This document shows positions 16,747-26,400 of a stretch of 53,418 nucleotides of DNA, in pieces. The translations under genes were made by a program, and so were the position numbers. This DNA comes from Pullulanibacillus pueri (GTDB taxonomy: Bacteria; Bacillota; Bacilli; Bacillales; Sporolactobacillaceae), in assembly GCF_014639255.1 (NCBI RefSeq), contig NZ_BMFV01000034.1, positions 1 through 53,418 of the forward strand, written 5' to 3'. Each line of letters begins with the position of its first letter. Positions within the stretch are counted from its first letter, which is position 1. The notes under the pieces were generated by a model. It made no database searches. It was not told the DNA's origin and saw only the letters and a program-made list of their open reading frames with translations.

Positions 16747-18306
16747 GTGAAGGTGAATGGCTTATCATTAAAGCAGACGAAACGTTTGTACTGGGCTTCC
16801 GGCATCGTTTCGATTTGCGGTATTATTTTTGAAGTGCTTTTTGGGGCTCTAGGCTCTTACATATTGGGCGATGGTGTAAAGCAGTATACATTGACCATCG
16901 CTCTTTTTCTTACAGGAATGGGTATTGGGGCTTTTATTAGTGAAAAAGTAACGAAAGGATTAATAAGGGCTTTTATTATTATTGAGTTCTTGATTGCTTT
17001 GGTTGGAGGGATGTCTTCTTTTTTATTGTTTGGTGTGACAGCCTATCTTCCAGAAGGGTCAGATGCTCTTTTTCTCTATTTGGTGATCATTATTGTCGGT
17101 GGTCTAACAGGGCTTGAGCTCCCTTTATTAATACGCAAAGCTAATGACATTGGGGAAGAAGTTAATCGCAGTACCGCACGTGTGCTCTTTTCAGATTATT
17201 CAGGGGGGTTAATTGGAGGCCTTCTATTTGCCTTTTGGATGCGCCCAACCTTTGGCATGGTCAAGACTGCCTTTGTTGTGGCGATAGTCAATCTCGCTGT
17301 TTCACTTTGGATGTTGGTGTCTTTTAAAAGCGAGATTCGCGGGTTTAAGTACCTCTCTTTTGTGGGAGGGGTAATTGGTATTTTATTATTGATAGGTTTG
17401 TTTTTTGGTGATGAACAAGCCTTTTTGTTTGAGCAGAAGCTCTATAAGGACCCCATAGTTTATTCTAAGGAGACGAAATATCAACACATTATCATCACTA
17501 AGGAACAGGGGGATACCCGACTTTTTCTTGATGGGAATTTACAATTTAGCTCTTCCGATGAATATCGCTATCATGAGGTGCTCGTGCATCCTACGGTTGC
17601 CTTAGCAGAGCATCCACAAAAAGTGTTGATATTAGGGGGCGGTGATGGTTTAGCGACACGGGAATTGTTGAAATATCCTGATATTCGCTCCATTCAGCTA
17701 GTCGATCTTGATCCTGCCATGACACATTTGGCTAAGACCAATCCCTTGTTAACCACACTGAATAAAGAGGCTTTGATGAATTCCAAAGTTCATATTAAGA
17801 ATGAGGATGCTTTTGAATATCTTAAGGGAAGTCGCGCTTTATATGATGTTATCTTAATTGATTTACCTGATCCTAATAATACAAACTTAAATAAGCTTTA
17901 TACAGAAGAGTTCTACTCCTTAGTAAGAAACCATCTTAGCCCAACAGGAGCCATGATGGTCCAGGCCACAAGTCCGACATTTGCAACGAAGGTTTATTGG
18001 ACCATTGATAAAACAGTAAAAGCAACAGGGCTTCACACCGCTCAATTACATGTTGATGTTCCCAGCTTTGGGGATTGGGGCTTTGTCCTCGCGGCGCGCC
18101 ATTCTTTCTCGGTAAGTGATATTCATATTTCTGATGCCATTTCTACAAAATTTTTGAACGATACGACATTGCGTAGCCTGACGGCGTTTAGTAAAGATAT
18201 CGATGCTAAAATTTATCAAGAGGGAAAACGGGTGGAATTACAGCCAAACACACTGATACATCCCAATATAATTGAAATGTACCAACAGGCTTGGTTATAC
18301 TATTAA
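16747..18306 (+). CDS. Membrane-anchored spermidine-synthase-like protein
   Basis: A 519-aa fusion. Residues 10-220 hold about seven hydrophobic helices, and the C-terminal half is a polyamine aminopropyltransferase fold. Visible motifs are DEYRYHE (272-278), the SAM-binding LILGGGDG (294-301), VDLDP (319-323) and the aminopropyltransferase DLPDP loop near 374. The active-site acids are therefore largely kept. GTG 16747 is chosen because AAGGGTGA ends about 6 nt upstream. No speD or free speE is nearby. Its substrate is unknown; a role in the PspA envelope module is inferred from recurrent neighbourhood. Confidence 0.85.
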   Translation: MKVNGLSLKQTKRLYWASGIVSICGIIFEVLFGALGSYILGDGVKQYTLTIALFLTGMGIGAFISEKVTKGLIRAFIIIEFLIALVGGMSSFLLFGVTAYLPEGSDALFLYLVIIIVGGLTGLELPLLIRKANDIGEEVNRSTARVLFSDYSGGLIGGLLFAFWMRPTFGMVKTAFVVAIVNLAVSLWMLVSFKSEIRGFKYLSFVGGVIGILLLIGLFFGDEQAFLFEQKLYKDPIVYSKETKYQHIIITKEQGDTRLFLDGNLQFSSSDEYRYHEVLVHPTVALAEHPQKVLILGGGDGLATRELLKYPDIRSIQLVDLDPAMTHLAKTNPLLTTLNKEALMNSKVHIKNEDAFEYLKGSRALYDVILIDLPDPNNTNLNKLYTEEFYSLVRNHLSPTGAMMVQATSPTFATKVYWTIDKTVKATGLHTAQLHVDVPSFGDWGFVLAARHSFSVSDIHISDAISTKFLNDTTLRSLTAFSKDIDAKIYQEGKRVELQPNTLIHPNIIEMYQQAWLYY

Positions 18307-18381
18307 AAGAGAGAGTTGTTTAAGCTTTGCGTGCTTTACGCTGAAAAGGAATTGTAAAAAGTAAAAAGGGAGAGTGAAAGT

Positions 18382-19062
18382 ATGAAAGTAACGTACCATG
18401 GACATTCAGTGGTGCTCATTGAATCAGAGAAAGCCAACATCATTATTGATCCGTTTATTACTGGAAATGGGCAATGTACCATTAAACCTGCAGACTTGCC
18501 TGCTTTAGATTATATTATTCTTACGCATGGACATAACGACCATGTGGGCGATGCTTTTGATCTTGCGAAAAAACATAATGCCACGATCATTGCGGTCGCA
18601 GAGCTTGCAGGGTACTCTGAGAGCAAAGGTTTAAACGCTCATCCGATGTCAATTGGCGGTGGCTATAACTTTGATTTTGGTCGCGTCCAATATACGATCG
18701 CCTTTCATGGTTCAAGTTATACTGATGAAAACAATCAAATCATTTACACAGGTATGCCAGGCGGTGTGTTACTCACTCTTGAAGGAAAAACTCTTTATCA
18801 CGCGGGGGATACTGCACTTTATTCGGATATGAAACTGATTGGTGAATACCATAATGTTGATCTTGCTTTCTTACCGATTGGGGATAATTTTACAATGGGA
18901 CCTAAGGATGCAGCGATTGCGGCAGAATGGATTAAAGCTAAAACGGTTGTTCCCGTTCACTACAATACTTTCCCAGTTATTGAACAAGATCCCGTTGCCT
19001 TCGTAAATACGTTAAAAACAGAGGGAAAGGTCATGGCCTCGGGAGAAAGTCTGACACTATAG
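18382..19062 (+). CDS. ytkL: UPF0173 metal-dependent hydrolase YtkL
   Basis: A 226-aa metallo-beta-lactamase-fold hydrolase. The metal-binding motif THGHNDHVGD lies at about residues 49-58. Further ligands are AGDTALYSD near 140 and the final VPVHYNTFP near 194. GGGAGAG precedes the ATG. The length equals the family (B. subtilis 227 aa). Physiological substrate unknown. It is separate from the PspA module upstream by 75 nt with no clear terminator, so some read-through is possible. Confidence 0.9.
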   Translation: MKVTYHGHSVVLIESEKANIIIDPFITGNGQCTIKPADLPALDYIILTHGHNDHVGDAFDLAKKHNATIIAVAELAGYSESKGLNAHPMSIGGGYNFDFGRVQYTIAFHGSSYTDENNQIIYTGMPGGVLLTLEGKTLYHAGDTALYSDMKLIGEYHNVDLAFLPIGDNFTMGPKDAAIAAEWIKAKTVVPVHYNTFPVIEQDPVAFVNTLKTEGKVMASGESLTL

Positions 19063-19194
19063 TATAATGACGGGTGCATGAAGGTATCTAGAATACAAGT
19101 ATCCTAAGAAAAAGCAGCGGGACTTTTAGTGTTCCGCTGTTTCCTTCTATTTCTCGCGCTTGTTGAAAATAAACTTGAGAGGGGAGAAGGTGAT

Positions 19195-20532
19195 ATGCAT
19201 TTACAAAATACAGAAAAGGTGACAGGGTTGGCGACGAAGCATGAACGGATTCTTGACTTTATTAAAAACTTAGAAATTGGATATAAAATTTCAGTGAGAC
19301 AAATCGCCAAAGCCTTACAAGTTAGTGAAGGCACTGCTTATCGTGCGATTAAGGATGCTGAAAATCAAGGGTATGTCAGTACCATTGAACGTGTGGGGAC
19401 TATCCGAATTGAAAAGAAACATAAGGGGAATATTGAAAAACTCACCTATGCAGAAGTGGTCTCTATCGTTGATGGTCAGGTCCTAGGAGGGCGTAATGGC
19501 TTACATAAAACATTAAATCGTTTTGTCATAGGAGCCATGAAACTTGAAGCCATGAAACGATATATTGAGGCAGGTGGCTTACTCATTGTTGGTAACCGTG
19601 ATCAAGCCCATGAATATGCTCTTCAATCCGGAGCCGCTGTTCTTATAACAGGGGGATTTGAGACCCGCGAAGAAGTGAAGGAGCTTGCTAACACCTTAGA
19701 GCTTCCGATTATCTCCACCTCCTATGATACGTTTACTGTAGCTGCCATGATCAATCGCGCCATTTATGATCGGTTAATCAAAAAAGAAATCATCCATGTT
19801 TCTGATATTTTAATTGGCTATAAAGATACAAGCTTTCTTTATAACGATTCTAAGGTGTCGGATTGGCAACGACTCAACAAGGAGACCGGGCACAGTCGGT
19901 ATCCTGTTATTGATCATCAAAAAAGAATACAAGGGATGGTGACTGCGAAAGATATTCTCAGGTATTCTGATGATGTCCCTATTGAAAGGGTCATGACGAA
20001 ATCACCCATTACAGTAAGTGAAACAACAACGGTGGCTTCAGCGGCCCATCGGATGATTTGGGAGGGCATTGAGTGTTTACCCGTTGTGACCCATTCTCAA
20101 GAATTAATAGGGATTATTACACGTCAAGATGTGCTTAAAGCCTTGCAAATGGCCCAGCGGCAACCGCAAATAGGCGAAACGATTGACGACATCATAACGG
20201 ATCAACTCACCGAAGTGAGAGGGCAAAAGTATCAATTTACAGTTAGACCACAAATGACCAATCATTTAGGGGCGCTCTCATATGGGACGACGACAACCAT
20301 TGTCACAACCGTTGCAGAGAAAATTTTAGGGAAACAAAAAAAGGGAGACCTCGTGGTTGAGAATGTCACCCTTTATTTTCTAAAGCCTGTTCAGCTAGAA
20401 AGTGTTATCGATATCCATCCCAAAGTGTTGGAAGTGACTCGACGCTATGGAAAAGTTGATATTGAACTCTATCATGAGGAACACATTGTAGGTAAAGCGT
20501 TTCTGATTGCCCAATTTATTGACCGCTACTAG
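19195..20532 (+). CDS. ytoI: DRTGG/CBS/hotdog regulator-like protein YtoI
   Basis: A 445-aa multidomain protein. In order: a winged helix-turn-helix (about 20-75, with SVRQIAKALQVSEGTAYRAI), a DRTGG domain (about 85-180), two CBS domains (about 190-305) that usually bind adenine nucleotides, and a C-terminal hotdog/thioesterase-like domain (about 330-440). ATG 19195 is chosen because GAGGGGAG ends 8 nt upstream and the size then fits YtoI (439 aa). It is thought to be a nucleotide-sensing regulator, but target and ligand are unknown. It is convergent with ytpI. Confidence 0.9.
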   Translation: MHLQNTEKVTGLATKHERILDFIKNLEIGYKISVRQIAKALQVSEGTAYRAIKDAENQGYVSTIERVGTIRIEKKHKGNIEKLTYAEVVSIVDGQVLGGRNGLHKTLNRFVIGAMKLEAMKRYIEAGGLLIVGNRDQAHEYALQSGAAVLITGGFETREEVKELANTLELPIISTSYDTFTVAAMINRAIYDRLIKKEIIHVSDILIGYKDTSFLYNDSKVSDWQRLNKETGHSRYPVIDHQKRIQGMVTAKDILRYSDDVPIERVMTKSPITVSETTTVASAAHRMIWEGIECLPVVTHSQELIGIITRQDVLKALQMAQRQPQIGETIDDIITDQLTEVRGQKYQFTVRPQMTNHLGALSYGTTTTIVTTVAEKILGKQKKGDLVVENVTLYFLKPVQLESVIDIHPKVLEVTRRYGKVDIELYHEEHIVGKAFLIAQFIDRY

Positions 20533-20555
20533 TCATGGTTCAGGCGAATAAAAGA

Positions 20556-20861
20556 CTATTGTTTTTGACTTTGATTAGCCTCTTCAATCATCTTCATCGT
20601 ATAAAATCGATAAGTTTTAATACTAAAATAAACAATGAAAATGCCGTATAACATAAAAATGGCACAAACAATCATCGTCAGGGTTGTTGAAGAAATAAAG
20701 ATTCGATTCGCACCAAAAAAGAAAAGAAACGCGCCAAGTCCTATTCGGGCTTTTGAAAATGTCCATTTTTTTCGGTAGGGAGCGTCTGTCATCCAGCCTT
20801 TAAACCAATAGAAAAGGGTCATAATCGCACTAAGAACGATAAAAACAATAAGTGTTGGCAT
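20556..20861 (-). CDS. ytpI: YtpI-like small membrane protein
   Basis: A 101-aa protein with three hydrophobic segments (about 2-19, 40-58 and 60-80) and a charged C-terminus ending QSQKQ. Its position between ytoI and nrnA on the opposite strand is the same as in B. subtilis. The Shine-Dalgarno on the minus strand is GGAGG. Function unknown. Confidence 0.85.
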   Translation of the reverse strand: MPTLIVFIVLSAIMTLFYWFKGWMTDAPYRKKWTFSKARIGLGAFLFFFGANRIFISSTTLTMIVCAIFMLYGIFIVYFSIKTYRFYTMKMIEEANQSQKQ

Positions 20862-20985
20862 TTTTTAACCTCCGAGAATCTTCTCAATTCATAGACTATC
20901 AGAAAGAATCAAACATGACAATCTCTAATCACTCGGGATTGGATTGATAATGATTGAATCCTAATTATATAAGGGGCAGTAAAAA

Positions 20986-21930
20986 ATGAAAAATAAGATT
21001 ATTGAAATGATTAAAGCCTATGACACCATCATCATTCACCGCCATGTTCGACCGGACCCAGATGCTTTAGGTTCCCAAGGGGGACTTGCTGCTTTAATTA
21101 AGGATAACTTTCCAAGTAAGAAGGTCTTTGTTGTAGGTGAAGAGGTTGAGTCTTTAAGCTTCTTAAACAAAATGGACCTTATTGAAGATGCCATGTATGA
21201 GGGAGCCCTCGTCATTGTCTGTGACACCGCAAACCAAGCGCGGATTAGTGATGAACGCTATGGCCAAGGCGACAAATTAGTGAAGATTGATCATCATCCT
21301 AATGAAGATCCTTATGGAGATCTGATGTGGGTTGAAACAAAAGCAAGCTCAGTCAGTGAAATGATCGTTGATCTCTATGAATCTGATCCTTCACTGAAGA
21401 TGTCGAATGAAGCGGCTCGCTTGCTTTATGCAGGCATTATCGGTGATACGGGCCATTTTATGTTTAATAACACGACACCTGAAACTTTTAAAAAAGCCAG
21501 TCGCCTTATCGAGAAATCGTTTGATCGGCAAACACTCCATGATCAATTAAATGAAGTGACGCTGAAAGTCATCCGTTTTAAAGGTTATGTTCTCGAAAAT
21601 TTTGAACTTATTAATGGTCAGGTCGGTCAGATGAGGCTCACAAAGGACGTGCTTCAGACCTATGGTATTTCTCCTCAAGAGGGATCTTTATTAATTAATT
21701 CTTTTTCGAATGTTGAGGGGATCAAGGCTTGGGTATTTTTCATTGAGGAACCCGATCAAATTCGTGTCAGATTGCGTTCCAAAGGTCCTGTCGTGAATAC
21801 GATTGCTGCCCGTTACAATGGCGGAGGGCATCCGATGGCCAGTGGTGCCACCGTCTATTCCTGGGAAGACTGCGATCGCGTTCTTGCCGATCTTATCGAA
21901 GCAACACAAAAATTCCTAGAAGAACAGTAA
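20986..21930 (+). CDS. nrnA: Bifunctional oligoribonuclease/pAp phosphatase NrnA
   Basis: A DHH/DHHA1 phosphoesterase that degrades 2-5-mer RNA and converts 3'-phosphoadenosine 5'-phosphate to AMP. Metal-binding motifs are HVRPDPDALGSQ (near 19-30), CDTANQARISD (near 80), IDHHPNEDP (near 103) and the DHHA1 signature GGGHPMASGA near 280. The protein is 314 aa (B. subtilis 313). AAGGGGCAG precedes the ATG. A strong bidirectional terminator lies beyond the repeat region downstream. Confidence 0.94.
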   Translation: MKNKIIEMIKAYDTIIIHRHVRPDPDALGSQGGLAALIKDNFPSKKVFVVGEEVESLSFLNKMDLIEDAMYEGALVIVCDTANQARISDERYGQGDKLVKIDHHPNEDPYGDLMWVETKASSVSEMIVDLYESDPSLKMSNEAARLLYAGIIGDTGHFMFNNTTPETFKKASRLIEKSFDRQTLHDQLNEVTLKVIRFKGYVLENFELINGQVGQMRLTKDVLQTYGISPQEGSLLINSFSNVEGIKAWVFFIEEPDQIRVRLRSKGPVVNTIAARYNGGGHPMASGATVYSWEDCDRVLADLIEATQKFLEEQ

Positions 21931-21956
21931 TGAAAGAATGCTTAAAAGAATAATGG

Positions 21957-22161
21957 ATATAGATTGCGACGTAACGGGGCGGCGCGCATAGCCAGGGTGA
22001 AGCTAACAAAAGCGCGCTGCATTCGCACATAAAAGAGTACTGAATCCTAAAAGGCGCACCAATCAAGGCTAAAATTAACAAAATAGCGCTGCGCTTGCAC
22101 TAAAGACAGATTTTTCTAACAAAAAACATCGCAGTAATCAAGGAGATTGGAGCGGAAGGCG
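21957..22161 (+). repeat. Dispersed repeat fragment related to 5.5-5.8 kb
   Basis: It begins with ATATAGATTGCGACGTAACG (inverse copy at 5778-5799, one mismatch in 22) and ends with GATTGGAGCGGAAGGCG (15 of 17 identical to 5493-5509). Between them a 25-nt word starting TAACAAAA and containing GCGCTGC occurs twice at a 72-bp interval. The two end words have a different relative orientation from the 5.5-kb copy, so this is a rearranged or composite element. Confidence 0.6.
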
Positions 22162-22232
22162 TGAACCCTTTAAAAATGTTTTAAACAACTTTTTTAAATC
22201 GTTGTTAGACCCCAACATATATAACGAGCAAG

Positions 22233-22280
22233 AAACGAACGATAATCACTAAAAGATACTCGGATTATCGTTCGTTTTTG
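22233..22280. terminator. Bidirectional terminator (nrnA / ytrHI)
   Basis: A perfect 13-bp stem ACGAACGATAATC/GATTATCGTTCGT has a 15-nt loop. It is followed by TTTTT on the plus strand and by a T-rich run on the minus strand. Confidence 0.9.
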
Positions 22281-22330
22281 CTTCCTTAGATTTCTTTTGA
22301 CTAAGCCTATTTTTAAGGTGTGAAGCATGG

Positions 22331-22849
22331 TTATGGGATAGTCGAGGCTGATTTAGCATCAAGTAATTGAACGGTAAGATCAAGCGTTGATGAGACGACA
22401 AAATTTTTAACGGTAAAGGTATAAAGCTTATCTTCAACCTGAAAGCTATAGCCTTCTATTAGCCCGTAGATAACATCTTTTGTATCAGCTACTGTTTCGA
22501 TATTTTTATTTTTGAAGGAATCTAGTCTTTGGGCGATTTTCCTTTTGAGTTCAAAGGTAACAAGACGTGGGAGATTCTCATCACCATCATCGATAGTGAC
22601 TAAAATTTCTTGAACCTTTAATTGTTTTTCAAGTTCTTTATTTTCCTCTAGACCTTTTTCCTTCAAGATTTCATTGTCATGCTTCAAGCCTTCAATTTCT
22701 ACTTGTTGCTTTGTTATTTTCTGCATTTGTTTATCTTGGGCAAGTCCATAGATAAGAATAAAAAAAACAAACCCGATGACAATGCCGACAACGGCGCCGG
22801 CAAAAAAACGCTCAAGACCAGGGGAGCGATAGTTAGGAGGAACCCTCAT
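22331..22849 (-). CDS. ytrI: Sporulation membrane protein YtrI
   Basis: A 172-aa protein. The N-terminus MRVPPNYRSPGLERFFAGAV is followed by one membrane helix (about 15-36) and a coiled coil (about 40-80). A soluble C-terminal part includes FELKRKIAQRLDSF. This layout and the position after ytrH match YtrI, a mother-cell sporulation protein of B. subtilis. Only 2 bases separate it from the ytrH stop, so the two form an operon. Confidence 0.88.
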   Translation of the reverse strand: MRVPPNYRSPGLERFFAGAVVGIVIGFVFFILIYGLAQDKQMQKITKQQVEIEGLKHDNEILKEKGLEENKELEKQLKVQEILVTIDDGDENLPRLVTFELKRKIAQRLDSFKNKNIETVADTKDVIYGLIEGYSFQVEDKLYTFTVKNFVVSSTLDLTVQLLDAKSASTIP

Positions 22850-22851
22850 TC

Positions 22852-23181
22852 CTAATACTCCTGAGTAATCCAGTGAATGATGAGTGAAGCGGTATGAGCG
22901 CCTGTCATGGCTGAACCAATCAATAAGAGATGTTTAACTAATTCTCCGGGTGCCCCGCCGAAGAAACTATTTTCAAGATCATCAATGGTATCAAAAGTTC
23001 CACCAATGGCAGCAACGATAGCCCAAATTTTGAGTTTGTCAGCAAATTCATTCATGGTGAAAAGCGGAGGTTTACTGACAAACATTGCGCCGATGCCACT
23101 TAGTAGGCACCCACCAATGAGCAAACCCATAGCAATCAAAAAGTTCATAATGGCACTCGATGCAAATTCACGAAAATCCAT
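22852..23181 (-). CDS. ytrH: Sporulation protein YtrH
   Basis: A 109-aa membrane protein with three hydrophobic helices (about 7-33, 48-66 and 80-103) and the conserved FGGAPGELVKHLLLIGSAMTGA segment split across the third helix. The ATG at 23181 is preferred over one 57 nt upstream because AAGGGGAGAGAG directly precedes it and the length matches the family (113 aa). In B. subtilis ytrH is transcribed by mother-cell sigma-E; a clear sigma-E promoter could not be placed here. Function in the spore envelope is not defined. Confidence 0.88.
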   Translation of the reverse strand: MDFREFASSAIMNFLIAMGLLIGGCLLSGIGAMFVSKPPLFTMNEFADKLKIWAIVAAIGGTFDTIDDLENSFFGGAPGELVKHLLLIGSAMTGAHTASLIIHWITQEY

Positions 23182-23447
23182 ACGCTCTCTCCCCTTCTTA
23201 GACATATTTTTATGAGACAAGGTGTTCAGGTATGCCATTTTTCCTTCACAAAGGTAGAAGTCGAGAAAGGGTATGAAGATCGCAAGCGTATTCTAAGTGA
23301 AATATTCTTCTTTTTCATTGGATAACGATACAAGAGAACGGCGATCGGCTGTTTAACCACGCATAAATGAGGAGTCTATATTATAATAAGAGGAGAAAGA
23401 ATGATAGATACGTTAGATTTTTGTAAGTGTGGAAAGGGGGAGAATGC

Positions 23448-26400
23448 TTGAGTTTCACACACCTTCACGTCCATAGTGAATACAGTTTATTAGATAGTAC
23501 CTGTCGTTTAGAACCATTAGTCAATGCCGCTAAGGACAAAGGATATCAAGCCCTAGCGATCACAGATACAAACGTCCTCTACGGCGTGATTCCTTTTTAT
23601 AAACTTTGCCAAGCTAAGGGAATTAAGCCGATTATTGGAATGGAAATTAGACTCAGTAACATGGAAAAGTCAACACACTCACGGTTAAAACCAGCGACAT
23701 TCTCGCTGATCCTCTTAGCCAAAAATAATCAAGGCTATCGTCATCTTGTTAAACTGAGCACTTTCATCCATACATCCAAATGGCAAACACTCCCTAAGGA
23801 AAAACTCGCGGAATATTCGGAGGGATTAATTGCTTTGTCATCAGGTCCAGACGGTGAAGTTGAAAGTCATCTACAAAACAATGATTTTGTAGCGGCCGAG
23901 GAAGTGGCTTTGCACTATAAGCATCTATTTAACGGTGCTTTTTATCTGGAGCTCCAGGATCATAGCAAGCCGATGGAAAAAGCCCTTTGGCAAAAGAGTC
24001 TCCAGTTAGGGAAGGCTTGTGCAATTCCCTTTGTGGCCACGAACGATGTGCATTATATTGAGCCGAGTGAGGCTTCGGCCCATCTGTGCCTGCAAAGTAT
24101 TCAATCTGGTGAGGTTTTAAACGCGCACCCTTTTGAGACACTCAACCAGGAGTATGCATTTAAAAGCCCTCATGAAATGAAGCAATTATTTCAAGAGGTG
24201 CCAGAAGCAATAGCAAATACGATGAAAATTGCGGACCAATGTCAGGTGGATTTTACCTTTGGTGTCCCAAGGCTGCCTAAATACCCAGTCCCTGATCAAC
24301 AATCAGCCAAAGTTTTTTTACGCTCGTTATGTGAAAAGGGCTTAAGGCGACGTTATGAAGGCAAAACTTCTTCAGAACAGCTGAAAGCAAGATTGGATTA
24401 TGAATTAACTATCATTGATGATATGGGATTTAATGATTATTTTCTTATTGTATGGGATTTTACCCGGTATGCGAGACAAAAAGGCATGGGGCCAGGACCA
24501 GGACGGGGCTCAGCTGCGGGGTCACTAGTGGCTTATGTTTTAGGGATCACGGATGTTGATCCTATCCAGTATAACCTTTTATTTGAAAGATTTCTTAATC
24601 CTGAACGCGTGTCAATGCCAGATATTGATATTGATTTCCCGGACGTTGATCGGGATAAAGTCATTGCCTATGTAAATGAAAAATACGGCGGTGAGCACGT
24701 AGCCCAAATCGGAACCTTTGGTACTTTAGCAGCTAAGGCAGCGATTCGTGATATGGGGAGGGTTTTAGGCCTGGAGAGTCATTTAGTGGATCGCATTGCC
24801 CGTGAAATTCCATCTAAACCAGGCATAACACTTGGAAAAGCCTACCACGCTTCCGGATCTTTGCAACGGCTTATTGCCGCATCCGATGAGGCTAAAAAGC
24901 TTTATAAATTAGCAAGTCAGGTTGAAGGCATTCCTCGACATACTTCAGTTCATGCTGCAGGTGTAGTGATTAGCGCAGAGCGTTTGACTGATTTAGTCCC
25001 TCTTGATGAAAATAAGGACGGTATTCAAGTGACCCAGTTTCCTATGGAGGTTTTAGAAGACTTAGGATTATTGAAGATGGATTTCTTGGGATTACGTAAT
25101 CTGACGCTGATTTATCGCATTTTAAGAGAGGTTGAGCATGGAAAAGGAACGAAAATCAATCTTAACAGCATACCCATGGACGATCCAGAAACGTATCGAT
25201 TATTAAGTAGTGGTGACACACTGGGGATCTTTCAATTTGAAACAGACAGCATGCGTTCGGTTTTGAAAAGGTTGAGACCTTCTGAGTTTGAAGACCTTGT
25301 TGCTGTCAATGCCCTCAACCGCCCGGGTCCTATGCAGTTTATTCCTGATTTTATTGAGGCTAAGCATGGCAAGCGTCAAGTCACGTATCCTCACCCGGAT
25401 CTAGAACCGATACTCAGATCAACCTATGGCATTATCGTCTATCAAGAACAAATTATGCAAATTGCAGCGACGATGGCGGGATTTAGCCTTGGGGAAGCCG
25501 ATATCTTGCGGCGAGCCGTTTCAAAGAAAAAACGTGAGGTGTTAGAACAAGAGGAAAAACATTTTGTTTCTGGTTGTTTAAAAAAAGGGTATGAGCAAGC
25601 GACTGCCGAAACTATTTATAAGTTGATTGTGCGGTTTGCCGATTATGGTTTTAACCGTTCACATGCTGTCGCCTATACAGTCATTGCCTATCGTTTAGCC
25701 TATTTAAAGGCGCATGAGCCAGAGGCCTTTATGACGGCATTGTTATCAGGGGCTATCCACCATCAGGAAAAATTGAATGAGTATAGAAGGGAAATGCAAA
25801 AGCGGCAGGTTTCTCTTATGCTTCCTTCTATCAATAAAAGTGATGCAACGTTTAAAACAACCGCCCAAGGTGTTCTCTATGGATTAAGCGCTATAAAAAA
25901 TGTTGGCACGATGGCTGTCCAAGAAATTTTGGAAAAGAGGACCACAAATTACAAAAACTTATTTGATTTTTGTCAAAGGGTCTCATTAAAAAAGGTGAAT
26001 AAGCGAGCGATTGAGTCCTTAATCTTTGCAGGTGCTATGGATGAATTTGGTGTCGATCGTTCCAGTCTCATTGCCACGATTGATAAAGCGATGAGACTTG
26101 CTGAAAATCAGCAGAACTTTGAGGGGCAAACTTCATTTTTGGATGATCAGGAAGAGAGTTATGAGCCTGTTCCCCCTTTAACACTCAAAGAAAGGCTCTA
26201 TTTTGAAAAAGAAGCTCTTGGGTTATATTTGAGTGCGCATCCCTTAGATCGCTATCACCACCTTTTATCTCAATTGGTGATTGACCAGATTGTAGAGATA
26301 GCGACTGCTCCAGTGAATAAAAGCATACAGCTCGCGGCAATGATAGAAGATGTCCGGCAGATCCGTACGAAAAAGGGGCAACTGATGGCCTTTATAACGC

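Larger units (their letters stand above)
21931..22330. other. Repeat-bearing intergenic region between nrnA and ytrI
   Basis: This 400-base stretch without a gene holds the 22-nt word at 21957, a direct duplication (22004-22028 and 22076-22100), a repeat-end word GATTGGAGCGGAAGGCG at 22145-22161 and the bidirectional terminator at 22233-22280. Confidence 0.6.

Noticed and set aside
23268..23275. Sigma-E -10 box (CATACCCT on the minus strand) for ytrH
   Set aside because: The -10 is close to consensus, but no suitable -35 lies 14-15 nt upstream; GAATATT is 25 nt away.
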